64,000 nucleotides of DNA from Bathymodiolus brooksi (GCA_963680875.1 OY804589.1:22278413-22342412); one strand, 5' to 3'; positions 1-14,709 are shown, counted from the stretch's first letter. Numbers and translations: made by a program. Notes: generated by a model not told the origin, from the sequence alone.

Positions 1-152
1 GACTATCTATGACTGACGGAGGAGACTATCTATGACTGACGGAGGAGACTATCTATTACTGATGGAGGAGACTATCTATGACTGATGGAGGAGACTATCT
101 ATGACTGATGGAGGAGACTATCTATGACTGACGGAGGAGACTATCTATTACT

Positions 153-925
153 GACGGAGGAGACTATCTATGACTGATGGAGGAGACTACCTATGACTGA
201 CGGAGGAGACTATCTATGACTGATGGAGGAGACTATCTATGACTGATGGAGGAGACTATCTATGACTGATGGAGGAGACTATCTATGACTGACGGAGGAG
301 ACTATCTATGACTGACGAAGGAGACTATCTATGAATGACGGAGGAGACTATCTATTACTGACGGAGGAGACTATCTATGACTGATGGAGGAGACTATCCA
401 TGACTGACGAAGGAGACTATCTATGACTGACGGAGGAGACTATCTATGACTGACGGAGGAGACTATCTATGACTGACGGAGGAGACTATCTATTACTGAC
501 GGAGGAGACTATCTATGACTGATGGAGGAGACTATCCATGACTGATGGAGGAGACTATCTATGACTGACGGAGGAGACTATCTATGACTGACGAAGGAGA
601 CTATCTATGACCGACGGAGGAGACTATCTATGACTGATGGAGGAGACTATCTATGACTGACGGAGGAGACTATCTATGACTGATGGAGGAGACTATCTAT
701 GACTGACGGAGGAGACTATCTATGACTGACGGAGGAGACTATCTATGACTGATGGAGGAGACTATCTATGACTGATGGAGGAGACTATCTATGACTGATG
801 GAGGAGACTATCTATGACTGGTGGAGGAGACTATCTATGACTGACGGAGGAGACTATCTATGACTGACGGAGGAGACTATCTATGACTGATGGAGGAGAC
901 TATCTATGACTGACGGAGGAGACTA
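153..925. repeat. Dispersed segmental duplication, copy 1 (pair with ~4.15-4.70 kb)
   Basis: Variant order here is repeated 3,772 bp (164 units) downstream. Shared landmarks are the CCATGACTGACGAAGG unit, a GACCGACGG unit (CCGACGG at 611 and 4383) and the first GGTGG unit (GTGG at 821 and 4593). Several single-base differences separate the copies, for example TGACTTACGG and GGAAACTATC occur only downstream, so this is an older or more diverged duplication. The order stops matching near 925, and the left limit is uncertain. Confidence 0.55.
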
Positions 926-1304
926 TCTATGACTGATGGAGGAGACTATCTATGACTGATGGAGGAGACTATCTATGACTGATGGAGGAGACTATCTATG
1001 ACTGACGGAGGAGACTATCTATGACTGGTGGAGGAGACTATCTATGACTGGTGGAGGAGACTATCTATGACTGGTGGAGGAGACTATCTATGACTGATGG
1101 AGGAGACTATCTATGACTGACGGAGGAGACTATCTATGACTGATGGAGGAGACTATCTATGACTGATGGAGGAGACTATCTATGACTGACGGAGGAGACT
1201 ATCTATGACTGACGGAGGAGACTAACTATGACTGACGGAGGAGACTATCTATGACTGATGGAGGAGACTATCTATGACTGATGGAGGAGACTATCTATGA
1301 CTGA

Positions 1305-1786
1305 TGGAGGAGACTATCTATGACTGATGGAGGAGACTATCTATGACTGACGGAGGAGACTATCTATGACTGATGGAGGAGACTATCATTGACTGATGGA
1401 GGAGACTATCTATGACTGATGGAGGAGACTATCTATGACTGACGGAGGAGACTATCTATGACTGATGGAGGAGACTATCTATGACTGACGAAGGAGACTA
1501 TCTATGACTGATGGAGGAGACTATCTATGACTGATGGAGGAGACTATCTATGTCTGATGGAGGAGACTATCTATGACTGACGGAGGAGACTATCTATGAC
1601 TGACGGAGGAGACTATCTATGACTGATGGAGGAGACTATCTATGACTGATGGAGGAGACTATCTATGACTGACGGTGGAGACTATCTATGACTGACGGAG
1701 GAGACTATCTATGACTAACGGAGGAGACTATCTATGACTGAGGGAGGAGACTATCTATGACTGGTGGAGGAGACTATCTATGACTG
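1305..1786. repeat. 460-bp tandem duplication, copy 1 (20 units)
   Basis: A block of exactly 20 units is duplicated in tandem. Landmarks in order are CATTGACTG (1387), TGTCTGATGG (1551), GACGGTGGAG (1671), ATGACTAACG (1711) and AGGGAGGAG (1741). All recur 460 bp downstream at 1847, 2011, 2131, 2171 and 2201. The matching stretch starts near 1305 and runs into the second copy; I saw no mismatch between copies at these landmarks. Confidence 0.9.
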
Positions 1787-2246
1787 ATGGAGGAGACTAT
1801 CTATGACTGACGGAGGAGACTATCTATGACTGATGGAGGAGACTATCATTGACTGATGGAGGAGACTATCTATGACTGATGGAGGAGACTATCTATGACT
1901 GACGGAGGAGACTATCTATGACTGATGGAGGAGACTATCTATGACTGACGAAGGAGACTATCTATGACTGATGGAGGAGACTATCTATGACTGATGGAGG
2001 AGACTATCTATGTCTGATGGAGGAGACTATCTATGACTGACGGAGGAGACTATCTATGACTGACGGAGGAGACTATCTATGACTGATGGAGGAGACTATC
2101 TATGACTGATGGAGGAGACTATCTATGACTGACGGTGGAGACTATCTATGACTGACGGAGGAGACTATCTATGACTAACGGAGGAGACTATCTATGACTG
2201 AGGGAGGAGACTATCTATGACTGGTGGAGGAGACTATCTATGACTG
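1765..2246. repeat. 460-bp tandem duplication, copy 2
   Basis: Second copy of the 20-unit block. Identity with the first copy ends at about 2246, where this copy has a GGTGG unit and the first has GATGG. The 460-bp shift is exactly 20 units, so the 23-bp phase is kept, as expected for in-register unequal exchange. Confidence 0.9.
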
Positions 2247-4151
2247 GTGGAGGAGACTATCTATGACTGGTGGAGTAGACTATCTATGACTGACGGAGGA
2301 GATTATCTATGACTGATGTAGGAGACTATCTATGACTGATGGAGGAGACTATCTATGACTGACGGAGGAGACTATCTATGACTGATGGAGGAGACTATCT
2401 ATGACTGACGGAGGAGACTATCTATGACTGATGGAGGAGACTATCTATGACTGATGGAGGAGACTATCTATGACTGATGGAGGAGACTATCTATGACTGA
2501 TGGAGGAGACTATCTATGACTGATGGAGGAGACTATCTATGACTGACGGAGGAGATTATCTATGACTGATGGAGGAGACTATCTATGACTGACGGAGGAG
2601 ACTATCTATGACTGATGGAGGAGACTATCTATGACTGACGGAGGAGACTATCTATGACTGATGGAGGAGACTATCTATGACTGATGGAGGAGACTATCTA
2701 TGACTGATGGAGGAGACTATCTATGACTGATGGAGGAGACTATCTATGACTGATGGAGGAGACTATCTATGACTGACGGAGGAGACTATCTATGACTGAT
2801 GGAGGAGACTATCTATGACTGATGGAGGAGACTATCTATGACTGATGGAGGAGACTATCTATGACTGACGGAGGAGACTATCTATGACTGACGGAGGAGA
2901 ATATCTATGACTGACGGAGGAGACTATCTATGACTGACGAAGGAGACTATCTATGACTGACGGAGGAGACTATCTATGACTGATGGAGGAGACTATCTAT
3001 GACTGGTGGAGGAGACTATCTATGACTGATGGAGGAGACTATCTATGACTGATGGAGGAGACTATCTATGACTGATGGAGGAGACTATCTATGACTGACG
3101 GAGGAGACTATCTATGACTGATAGAGGAGACTATCTATGACTGATGGAGGAGACTATCTATGACTGATGGAGGAGACTATCTATGACTGATGGAGGAGAT
3201 TATCTATGACTGATGGAGGAGACTATCTATGACTGATGGAGGAGACTATCTATTACTGACGGAGGAGACTATCTATGACTGATGGAGGAGACTATCTATG
3301 ACTGACGGAGGAGACTATCTATGACTGACGGAGGAGACTATCTATGACTGACGGAGGAGACTATCTATTACTGACGGAGGAGACTATCTATGACTGACGG
3401 AGGAGACTATCTATGACTGGTGGAGGAGACTATCTATGACTGATGGAGGAGACTATCTATGACTGATGGAGGAGACTATCTATGACTGGTGGAGGAGACT
3501 ATCTATGACTGATGGAGGAGACTATCTATGACTGACGGAGGAGACTATCTATGACTGATGGAGGAGACTATCTATGACTGATGGAGGAGACTATCTATGA
3601 CTGATGGAGGAGACTATCTATGACTGATGGAGGAGACTATCTATGACTGATGGAGGAGACTATCTATGACTGACGGAGGAGACTATCTATGACTGACGGA
3701 GGAGACTATCTATTACTGACGGAGGAGACTATCTATGACTGACGGAGGAGACTATCTATGACTGACGGAGGAGACTATCTATGACTGACGGAGGAGACTA
3801 TCTATGACTGACCGAGGAGACTATCTATTACTGATGGAGGAGACTATCTATGACTGATGGAGGAGACTATCTATGACTGATGGAGGAGACTATCTATGAC
3901 TGACGGAGGAGACTATCTATTACTGACGGAGGAGACTATCTATGACTGATGGAGGAGACTATCTATGACTGATGGAGGAGACTATCTATGACTGATGGAG
4001 GAGACTATCTATGACTGATGGAGGAGACTATCTATGACTGATGGAGGAGACTATCTATGACTGACGGAGGAGACTATCTATGACTGACGAAGGAGACTAT
4101 CTATGACTGACGGAGGAGACTATCTATTACTGATGGAGGAGACTATCTATG

Positions 4152-4697
4152 ACTGATGGAGGAGACTATCCATGACTGACGAAGGAGACTATCTATGACT
4201 GACGAAGGAAACTATCTATGACTGACGGAGGAGACTATCTATGACTTACGGAGGAGACTATCTATTACTGACGGAGGAGACTATCTATGACTGATGGAGG
4301 AGACTATCCATCACTGATGGAGGAGACTATCTATGACTGACGGAGGAGACTATCTATGACTGACGAAGGAGACTATCTATGACCGACGGAGGAGACTATC
4401 TATGACTGATGGAGGAGACTATCTATGACTGACGGAGGAGACTATCTATGACTGATGGAGGAGACTATCTATGACTGACGGAGGAGACTATCTATGACTG
4501 ACGGAGGAGACTATCTATGACTGATGGAGGAAACTATCTATGACTGATGGAGGAGACTATCTATGACTGATGGAGGAGACTATCTATGACTGGTGGAGGA
4601 GACTATCTATGACTGACGGAGGAGACTATCTATGACTGACGGAGGAGACTATCTATGACTGATGGAGGAGACTATCTATGACTGACGGAGGAGACTA
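4152..4697. repeat. Dispersed segmental duplication, copy 2 (pair with ~0.38-0.93 kb)
   Basis: This is the counterpart of the block near 380-925 at a shift of 3,772 bp. It contains the same succession of CCATGACTG-type, GACGAAGG, TATTACTG, GACCGACGG and GGTGG units, with private changes such as CCATCACTG at about 4309 and GGAAAC at about 4531. Beyond about 4697 the copies differ in the number of GATGG units before a cluster of GGTGG units, suggesting an exchange at that point. Confidence 0.55.
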
Positions 4698-5499
4698 TCT
4701 ATGACTGGTGGAGGAGACTATCTATGACTGGTGGAGGAGACTATCTATGACTGATGGAGGAGACTATCTATGACTGACGGAGGAGACTATCTATGACTGA
4801 TGGAGGAGACTATCTATGACTGATGGAGGAGACTATCTATGACTGACGGAGGAGACTATCTATGACTGACGGAGGAGACTATCTATGACTGACGGAGGAG
4901 ACTATCTATGACTGATGGAGGAGACTATCTATGACTGATGGAGGAGACTATCTATGACTGATGGAGGAGACTATCTATGACTGATGGAGGAGACTATCTA
5001 TGACTGACGGAGGAGACTATCTATGACTGATGGAGGAGACTATCTATGACTGATGGAGGAGACTATCTATGACTGACGGAGGAGACTATCTATGACTGAC
5101 GGAGGAGACTATATATGACTGATGGAGGAGACTATCTATGACTGACGGAGGAGACTATCTATGACTGATGGAGGAGACTATCTATGACTGATGGAGGAGA
5201 CTATCTATGTCTGATGGAGGAGACTATCTATGACTGACGGAGGAGACTATCTATGACTGATGGAGGAGACTATCTATGACTGATGGAGGAGACTATCTAT
5301 GACTGATGGAGGAGACTATCTATGACTGATGGAGGAGACTATCTATGACTGATGGAGGAGACTATCTATGACTGACGGAGGAGACTATCTATGACTGATG
5401 GAGGAGACTATCTATGACTGATGGAGGAGACTATCTATGACTGACGGAGGAGACTATCTATGACTGACGGAGGAGACTATCTATGACTGACGGAGGAGA

Positions 5500-5800
5500 C
5501 TATCTATGACCGAGGGAGGAGACTATCTATCACTGGTGGAGGAGACTATCTATTACTGGTGGAGGAGACTATCTATGACTGATGGAGGAGACTATCTATG
5601 ACTGACGGAGGAGACTATCTATGACTGATGGAGGAGACTATCTATGACTGACGGAGGAGACTATCTATGACTGAGGGAGGAGACTATCTATCACTGGTGG
5701 AGGAGACTATCTATGACTGATGGAGGAGACTATCTATGACTGATGGAGGAGACTATCTATGACTGACGGATGAGACTATCTATGACTGATGGAGGAGACT
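5500..5800. repeat. 161-bp (7-unit) local duplication
   Basis: A distinctive pair of adjacent units, GAGGGAGGAG followed by TATCACTGGTGG, occurs with CACTGG at 5531 and again at 5692, exactly 7 units apart. The first occurrence carries an extra change (GACCGAGGG rather than GACTGAGGG). This is a small, probably recent tandem duplication; the outer limits are approximate. Confidence 0.6.
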
Positions 5801-6158
5801 ATCTATGACTGACGGAGGAGACTATCTATGACTGATGGAGGAGACTATCTATGACTGATGGAGGAGACTATCTATGACTGATGGAGGAGACTATCTATGA
5901 CTGATGGAGGAGACTATCTATGACTGATGGAAGAGACTATCTATGACTGACGGAGGAGACTATCTATGACTGATGGAGGAGACTATCTATGACTGACGGA
6001 GGAGACTATCTATGACTGATGGAGGAGACTATCTATGACTGACGGACGAGACTATCTATGACTGATGGAGGAGACTATCTATGACTGATGGAGGAGACTA
6101 TCTATGACTGATGGAGGAGACTATCTATGACTGATGGAGGAGACTATCTATGACTGAC

Positions 6159-7718
6159 GGAGGAGACTATCTATGACTGATGGAGGAGACTATCTATGAC
6201 TGATGGAGGAGACTATCTATGACTGATGGAGGACACTATCTATGACTGATGGAGGAGACTATCTATGACTGACGGAGGAGACTATCTATGACTGACGGAG
6301 GAGAATATCTATGACTGACGGAGGAGACTATCTATGACTGGTGGAGGAGACTATCTATGACTGACGGAGGAGACTATCTATGACTGACGTCTGAGACTAT
6401 CTATGACTGACGGAGGAGACTATCTATGACTGATGGAGGAGACTATCTATGACTGACGGAGGAGACTATCTATGACTGATGGAGGAGACTATCTATGACT
6501 GACGAAGGAGACTATCTATGACTGACGGAGGAGACTATCTATGACTGATGGAGGAGACTATCTATGACTGGTGGAGGAGACTATCTATGACTGATGGAGG
6601 AGACTATCTATGACTGATGGAGGAGACTATCTATGACTGGTGGAGGAGACTATCTATGACTGATGGAGGAGACTATATGTGACTGACGGAGGAGACTATC
6701 TATGACTGATGGAGGAGACTATCTATGACTGATGGAGGAGACTATCTATGACTGATGGAGGATACTATCTATGACTGATGGAGGAGACTATCTATGACTG
6801 ATGGAGGAGACTATCTATGACTGACGGAGGAGACTATCTATGACTGATGGAGGAGACTATATATGACTGATGGAGGAGACTATCTATGACTGATGGAGGA
6901 GACTATCTATGACTGATGGAGGAGACTATCTATGACTGACGGAGGAGACTATCTATGACTGACGGAGGAGACTATCTATTACTGACGGAGGAGACTATCT
7001 ATGACTGGTGGAGGGGACTATCTATGACTGATGGAGGAGATTATCTATGACTGATGGAGGAGACTATCTATGACTGATGGAGGAGACTATCTATGACTGA
7101 CGGAGGAGACTATGTATGACTGACGGAGGAGACTATCTATGACTGACGGAGGAGACTATCTATGACTGACGGAGGAGACTATCTATGACTGATGGAGGAG
7201 ACTATCTATGACTGACGGAGGAGATTATCTATGACTGACGGAGGAGACTATCTATGACTGATGGAGGAGACTATCTATGACTGACGAAGGAGACTATCTA
7301 TGACTGACGGAGGAGACTATCTATGACTGGTGGAGGAGACTATCTATGACTGATGGAGGAGACTATCTATGCATGATGGAGGAGACTATCTATGACTGAT
7401 GGAGGAGACTATCTATGACTGATGGAGGAGACTATCTATGACTGGTGGAGGAGACTATCTATGACTGATGGAGGAGACTATCTATGACTGATGGAGGAGA
7501 CTATCTATGACTGACGGAGGAGACTATCTATGACTGATGGAGGAGACTATCTATGACTGATGGAGGAGGCTATCTATGACGACGGAGGAGACTATCTATG
7601 ACTGATGGAGGAGACTATCTATGACTGATGGAGGAGACTATCTATGACTGATGGAGGAGACTATCTATGACTGATGGAGGAGACTATCTATGACTGATGG
7701 AGGAGACTATCTATGACT
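6159..7718. repeat. 1,540-bp tandem duplication, copy 1 (67 units, one of 22 bp)
   Basis: A large block is duplicated head to tail. Landmarks and their partners 1,540 bp downstream are: GGACACTATC 6231/7771, GACGTCTGAG 6386/7926, GACTATATGT 6671/8211, GGATACTATC 6760/8300, GGTGGAGGGG in the unit ending near 7015/8555, TATGTATGAC 7111/8651, GCATGATGG 7371/8911 and GAGGCTATC 7566/9106. The shift is 1 bp less than 67 units because both copies contain one 22-bp unit (a T lost in TATGACGACGG). I saw no difference at any landmark. Confidence 0.93.
7570..7591. other. 22-bp unit: single T deletion
   Basis: The unit reads TATGACGACGG instead of TATGACTGACGG, a loss of one T at the 7580/7581 junction, next to a GAGGCTATC substitution. 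It is the first phase break in the window: before it, units start at positions equal to 1 modulo 23. Confidence 0.95.
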
Positions 7719-9258
7719 GATGGAGGAGACTATCTATGACTGATGGAGGAGACTATCTATGACTGATGGAGGACACTATCTATGACTGATGGAGGAGACT
7801 ATCTATGACTGACGGAGGAGACTATCTATGACTGACGGAGGAGAATATCTATGACTGACGGAGGAGACTATCTATGACTGGTGGAGGAGACTATCTATGA
7901 CTGACGGAGGAGACTATCTATGACTGACGTCTGAGACTATCTATGACTGACGGAGGAGACTATCTATGACTGATGGAGGAGACTATCTATGACTGACGGA
8001 GGAGACTATCTATGACTGATGGAGGAGACTATCTATGACTGACGAAGGAGACTATCTATGACTGACGGAGGAGACTATCTATGACTGATGGAGGAGACTA
8101 TCTATGACTGGTGGAGGAGACTATCTATGACTGATGGAGGAGACTATCTATGACTGATGGAGGAGACTATCTATGACTGGTGGAGGAGACTATCTATGAC
8201 TGATGGAGGAGACTATATGTGACTGACGGAGGAGACTATCTATGACTGATGGAGGAGACTATCTATGACTGATGGAGGAGACTATCTATGACTGATGGAG
8301 GATACTATCTATGACTGATGGAGGAGACTATCTATGACTGATGGAGGAGACTATCTATGACTGACGGAGGAGACTATCTATGACTGATGGAGGAGACTAT
8401 ATATGACTGATGGAGGAGACTATCTATGACTGATGGAGGAGACTATCTATGACTGATGGAGGAGACTATCTATGACTGACGGAGGAGACTATCTATGACT
8501 GACGGAGGAGACTATCTATTACTGACGGAGGAGACTATCTATGACTGGTGGAGGGGACTATCTATGACTGATGGAGGAGATTATCTATGACTGATGGAGG
8601 AGACTATCTATGACTGATGGAGGAGACTATCTATGACTGACGGAGGAGACTATGTATGACTGACGGAGGAGACTATCTATGACTGACGGAGGAGACTATC
8701 TATGACTGACGGAGGAGACTATCTATGACTGATGGAGGAGACTATCTATGACTGACGGAGGAGATTATCTATGACTGACGGAGGAGACTATCTATGACTG
8801 ATGGAGGAGACTATCTATGACTGACGAAGGAGACTATCTATGACTGACGGAGGAGACTATCTATGACTGGTGGAGGAGACTATCTATGACTGATGGAGGA
8901 GACTATCTATGCATGATGGAGGAGACTATCTATGACTGATGGAGGAGACTATCTATGACTGATGGAGGAGACTATCTATGACTGGTGGAGGAGACTATCT
9001 ATGACTGATGGAGGAGACTATCTATGACTGATGGAGGAGACTATCTATGACTGACGGAGGAGACTATCTATGACTGATGGAGGAGACTATCTATGACTGA
9101 TGGAGGAGGCTATCTATGACGACGGAGGAGACTATCTATGACTGATGGAGGAGACTATCTATGACTGATGGAGGAGACTATCTATGACTGATGGAGGAGA
9201 CTATCTATGACTGATGGAGGAGACTATCTATGACTGATGGAGGAGACTATCTATGACT
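7719..9258. repeat. 1,540-bp tandem duplication, copy 2
   Basis: Second copy of the 67-unit block, with all landmarks in order and the same 1-bp deletion at 9120/9121. Identity with copy 1 ends at about 9258, where this copy has GGTGG and copy 1 has GATGG. The inherited deletion shows that the block was copied as a whole after the deletion arose. Confidence 0.93.
9110..9131. other. 22-bp unit: inherited T deletion (second copy)
   Basis: Same deletion and same GAGGCTATC neighbour as at 7580, 1,540 bp downstream; it is a duplicate of that event, not a new one. Confidence 0.95.
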
Positions 9259-9983
9259 GGTGGAGGAGACTATCTATGACTGATGGAGGAGACTATCTAT
9301 GACTGATGGAGGAGACTATCTATGACTGATGGAGGAGACTATCTATGACTGATGGAGGAGACTATCTATGACTGACGGAGGAGACTATCTATGACTGATG
9401 GAGGAGACTATCTATTACTGACGGAGGAGACTATCTATGACTGATGGAGGAGACTATCTATGACTGACGGAGGAGACTATCTATGACTGATGGAGGAGAC
9501 TATCTATTACTGACGGAGGAGACTATCTATGACTGATGGAGGAGACTATCTATGACTGACGGAGGAGACTATCTATGACTGATGGAGGAGACTATCTATG
9601 ACTGATGGAGGAGACTATATATGACTGATGGAGGAGACTATCTATGACTGATGGAGGAGACTATCTATGACTGACGGAGGAGACTATCTATGACTGACGG
9701 AGGAGACTATCTATGACTGATGGAGGAGACTATCTATGACTGACGGAGGAGACTATCTATGACTGATGGAGGAGACTATCTATGACTGATGGAGGAGACT
9801 ATCTATGACTGATGGAGGAGACTATCTATGACTGATGGAGGAGACTATCTATGACTGATGGAGGAGACTATCTATGACTGACGGAGGAGACTATCTATGA
9901 CTGATGGAGGAGACTATCTATGACTGACGGAGGAGACTATCTATGACTGATGGAGGAGACTATCTATGACTGACGGAGGAGAC

Positions 9984-10600
9984 TATGTATGACTGACGGA
10001 GGAGACTATCTATGACTGATTGAGGAGACTATCTATGACTGACGGAGGAGACTATCTATGACTGATGGAGGAGACTATCTATGACTGACGGAGGAGACTA
10101 TCTATGACTGACGGAGGAGACTATCTATGACTGATGGAGGAGACTATCTATGACTGACGAAGGAGACTATCTATGACTGACGGAGGAGACTATCTATGAC
10201 TGGTGGAGGAGACTATCTATGACTGATGGAGGAGACTATCTATGCATGATGGAGGAGACTATCTATGACTGATGGAGGAGACTATCTGTGACTGATGGAG
10301 GAGACTATCTATGACTGGTGGAGGAGACTATCTATGACTGATGGAGGAGACTATCTATGACTGATGGAGGAGACTATCTATGACTGACGGAGGAGACTAT
10401 CTATGACTGATGGAGGAGACTATCTATGACTGATGGAGGAGGCTATCTATGACGACGGAGGAGACTATCTATGACTGATGGAGGAGACTATCTATGACTG
10501 ATGGAGGAGACTATCTATGACTGATGGAGGAGACTATCTATGACTGATGGAGGAGACTATCTATGACTGATGGAGGAGACTATCTATGACTGATGGAGGA
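9984..10600. repeat. Diverged partial third copy of the 1,540-bp block
   Basis: The end of the preceding block recurs at a shift of 1,333 bp: TATGTATGAC 8651/9984, TGACGAAGG 8822/10155, GGTGG 8869/10202, GCATGATGG 8911/10244 and the 22-bp unit TATGACGACGG (deletion junctions 9120/10453). Several substitutions (for example GATTGAGG at about 10018 and CTGTGACTG at about 10286) mark it as older than the 1,540-bp pair. A still weaker echo (GACGAAGG, GGTGG, GCATGATGG) lies at about 11.94-12.05 kb. Confidence 0.8.
10443..10464. other. 22-bp unit: inherited T deletion (third copy)
   Basis: The junction is 10453/10454, again beside GAGGCTATC and downstream of GCATGATGG, so it is a third descendant of one event. 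Confidence 0.93.
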
Positions 10601-13559
10601 GACTATCTATGACTGATGTAGGAGACTATCTATGACTGATGGAGGAGAATATCTATGACTGATGGAGGAGACTATCTATGACTGATGGAGGAGACTATCT
10701 ATGACTGACGGAGGAGACTATCTATGACTGATGGAGGAGACTATCTATTACTGACGAAGGAGACTATCTATGACTGATGGAGGAGACTATCTATGACTGA
10801 CGGAGGAGACTATCTATGACTGATGGAGGAGACTATCTATTACTGACGGAGGAGACTATCTATGACTGATGGAGGAGACTATCTATGACTGACGGAGGAG
10901 ACTATCTATGACTTATGGAGGAGACTATCTATGACTGACGGAGGAGACTATCTGTGACTGATGGGGGAGACTATATATGACTGATGGAGGAGACTATCTA
11001 TGACTGATGGAGGAGACTATCTATGACTGACGGAGGAGACTATCTATGACTGATGGAGGAGACTATCTATGACTGATGGAGGAGACTATCTATGACTGAC
11101 GGAGGAGACTATCTATGACTGATGGAGGAGACTATCTATGACTGATGGAGGAGACTATCTATGACTGATGGAGGAGACTATCTATGACTGATGGAGGAGA
11201 CTATCTATGACTGATGGAGGAGACTATCTATGACTGACGGAGGAGACTATCTATGACTGATGGAGGAGACTATCTATGACTGACGGAGGAGACTATCTAT
11301 GACTGACGAAGGAGACTATCTATGACTGACGGAGGAGACTATCTATGACTGACGGAGGAGACTATCTATGACTGATGGAGGAGACTATCTATGACTGATG
11401 GAGGAGACTATCTATGACTGACGGAGGAGACTATCTATGACTGACGGAGGAGACTATCTATTACTGACGGAGGAGACTATCTATGACTGATGGAGGAGAC
11501 TATCTATGACTGATGGAGGAGACTATATATGACTGATGGAGGAGACTATCTATGACTGATGGAGGAGACTATCTATGACTGATGGAGGAGACTATCTATG
11601 ACTGACGGAGGAGACTATCTATGACTGACGGAGGAGACTATCTATTACTGACGGAGGAGACTATCTATTACTGACGGAGGAGACTATCTATGACTGGTGG
11701 AGAAGACTATCTATGGCTGATGGAGGAGATTATCTATGACTGATGGAGGAGACTATCTATGACTGATGGAGGAGACTATCTATGACTGACGGAGGAGACT
11801 ATCTATGACTGACGGAGGAGACTATCTATGACTGACGGAGGAGACTATCTATGACTGATGGAGGAGACTATCTATGACTGACGGAGGAGACTATCTATGA
11901 CTGACGGAGGAGACTATCTATGACTGATGGAGGAGACTATCTATGACTGACGAAGGAGACTATCTATGACTGAAGGAGGAAACTATCTATGACTGGTGGA
12001 GAGGACTATCTATGACTGATGGAGGACACTATCTATGCATGATGGAGGAGACTATCTATGACTGATGGAGGAGACTATCTATGACTGACGGAGGAGACTA
12101 TCTATGACTGATGGAGGAGACTATCTATGACTGATGGAGGAGACTATCTATGACTGATGGAGGAGACTATCTATGACTGATGGAGGAGACTATCTATGAC
12201 TGATGGAGGAGACTATCTATGACTGACGGAGGAGACTATCTATGACTGATGGAGGAGACTATCTATGACTGACGGAGGAGACTATCTATGACTGACGAAG
12301 GAAACTATCTATGACTGACGGAGGAGACTATCTATGACTGACGGAGGAGACTATCTATGACTGATGGAGGAGACTATCTAAGACTGATGGAGGAGACTAT
12401 CTATGACTGACGGAGGAGACTATCTATGACTGACGGAGGAGACTATCTATTACTGACGGAGGAGACTATCTATGACTGATGGAGGAGACTATCTATGACT
12501 GATGGAGGAGACTATCTATGACTGATGGAGGAGACTATCTATGACTGATGGAGGAGACTATATATGACTGATGGAGGAGACTATCTATGACTGATGGAGG
12601 AGACTATCTATGACTGATGGAGGAGACTATCTATGACTGACGGAGGAGACTATCTATGACTGACGGAGGAGACTATCTATTACTGACGGAGGAGACTATC
12701 TATTACTGACGAAGGAGACTATCTATGACTGGTGGAGAAGACTATCTATGACTTATGGAGGAGATTATCTATGACTGATGGAGGAGACTATCTATGACTG
12801 ATGGAGGAGACTATCTATTACTGACGGAGGAGACTATCTATGACTGACGGAGGAGACTATCTATGACTGACGGAGGAGACTATCTATGACTGACGGAGGA
12901 GACTATCTATGACTGATGGAGGAGACTATCTATGACTGACGGAGGAGACTATCTATGACTGATGGAGTAGACTATCTATGACTGATGGAGGAGACTATCT
13001 ATGACTGACGGAGGAGACTATCTATGACTGATGGAGGAGACTATCTATGACTGATGGAGGAGACTATCTATGACTGATGGAGGAGACTATCTATGACTGA
13101 TGGAGGACATTATCTATGACTGACGGAGGAGACTATCTATGACTGATGGAGGAGACTATCTATTACTGACGGAGGAGACTATATATGACTGATGGAGGAG
13201 ACTATCTATGACTGACGGAGGAGACTATCTATGACTGATGGAGGAGACTATCTATGACTGACGGAGGAGACTATCTATTACTGACGGAGGAGACTATCTA
13301 TGACTGGTGGAGAAGACTATCTATGACTGATGGAGGAGATTATCTATGACTGGTGGAGGAGACTATCTATGACTGATGGAGGAGACTATCTATGACTGAC
13401 GGAGGAGACTATCTATGACTGACGGAGGAGACTATCTATGACTGACGGTGGAGACTATCTATGACTGACGGAGGAGACTATCTATGACTGATGGAGGAGA
13501 CTATCTATGACTGACGGAGGAGACTATCTATGACTGACGGAGGAGACTATCTATGACTG

Positions 13560-14709
13560 ATGGAGGAGACTATCTATTACTGACGAAGGAGATTATCTAT
13601 GACTGATGGAGGAGACTATCTATGACTGACGGAGGAGACTATCTATGACTGATGGAGGAGACTATCTATGACTGACGGAGGAGACTATCTGTGACTGATG
13701 GAGGAGACTATATATGACTGATGGAGGAGACTATCTATGACTGATGGAGGAGACTATCTATGACTGACGGAGGAGACTATCTATGACTGATGGAGGAGAC
13801 TATCTATGACTGATGGAGGAGACTATCTATGACTGACGGAGGAGACTATCTATGACTGTTGGAGGAGACTATCTATGACTGATGGAGGAGACTATCTATG
13901 ACTGATGGAGGAGACTATCTATGACTGATGGAGGAGACTATCTATGACTGATGGAGGAGACTATCTATGACTGACGGAGGAGACTATCTATGACTGATGG
14001 AGGAGACTAACTATGACTGACGGAGGAGACTATCTATGACTGACGAAGGAGATTATCTATGACTGACGGAGGAGACTATCTATGACTGACGGAGGAGACT
14101 ATCTATGACTGATGGAGGAGACTATCTATGACTGATGGAGGAGACTATCTATGACTGACGGAGGAGACTATCTATGACTGACGGAGGAGACTATCTATTA
14201 CTGACGGAGGAGACTATCTATGACTGATGGAGGAGACTATCTATGACTGATGGAGGAGACTATATATGACTGATGGAGGAGACTATCTATGACTGATGGA
14301 GGAGACTATCTATGACTGATGGAGGAGACTATCTATGACTGACGGAGGAGACTATCTATGACTGACGGAGGAGACTATCTATTACTGACGGAGGAGACTA
14401 TCTATTACTGACGGAGGAGACTATCTATGACTGGTGGAGAAGACTATTTATGACTGATGGAGGAGATTATCTATGACTGATGGAGGAGACTATCTATGAC
14501 TGATGGAGGAGACTATCTATGACTGATGGAGGAGACTATCTAAGACTGATGGAGGAGACTATCTATGACTGATGGAGGAGATTATCTATGACTGACGGAG
14601 GAGACTATCTATGACTGATGGAGGAGACTATCTATTACTGACGGAGGAGACTATCTATGACTGATGGAGGAGACTTTCTATGACTGACGGAGGAGACTAT
14701 CTATGACTG
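13560..14709. repeat. 1,150-bp tandem duplication, copy 1 (50 units)
   Basis: A block of exactly 50 units is duplicated. Landmarks at shift 1,150 are CTGTGACTG 13690/14840, TATGACTGTT 13851/15001, GACTAACTATG near 14007/15157, CTATTTATG near 14445/15595, TAAGACTG near 14541/15691 and GACTTTC near 14672/15822. The first ~110 bp are less well conserved than the rest, so the effective left edge is near 13.67 kb. Confidence 0.9.
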
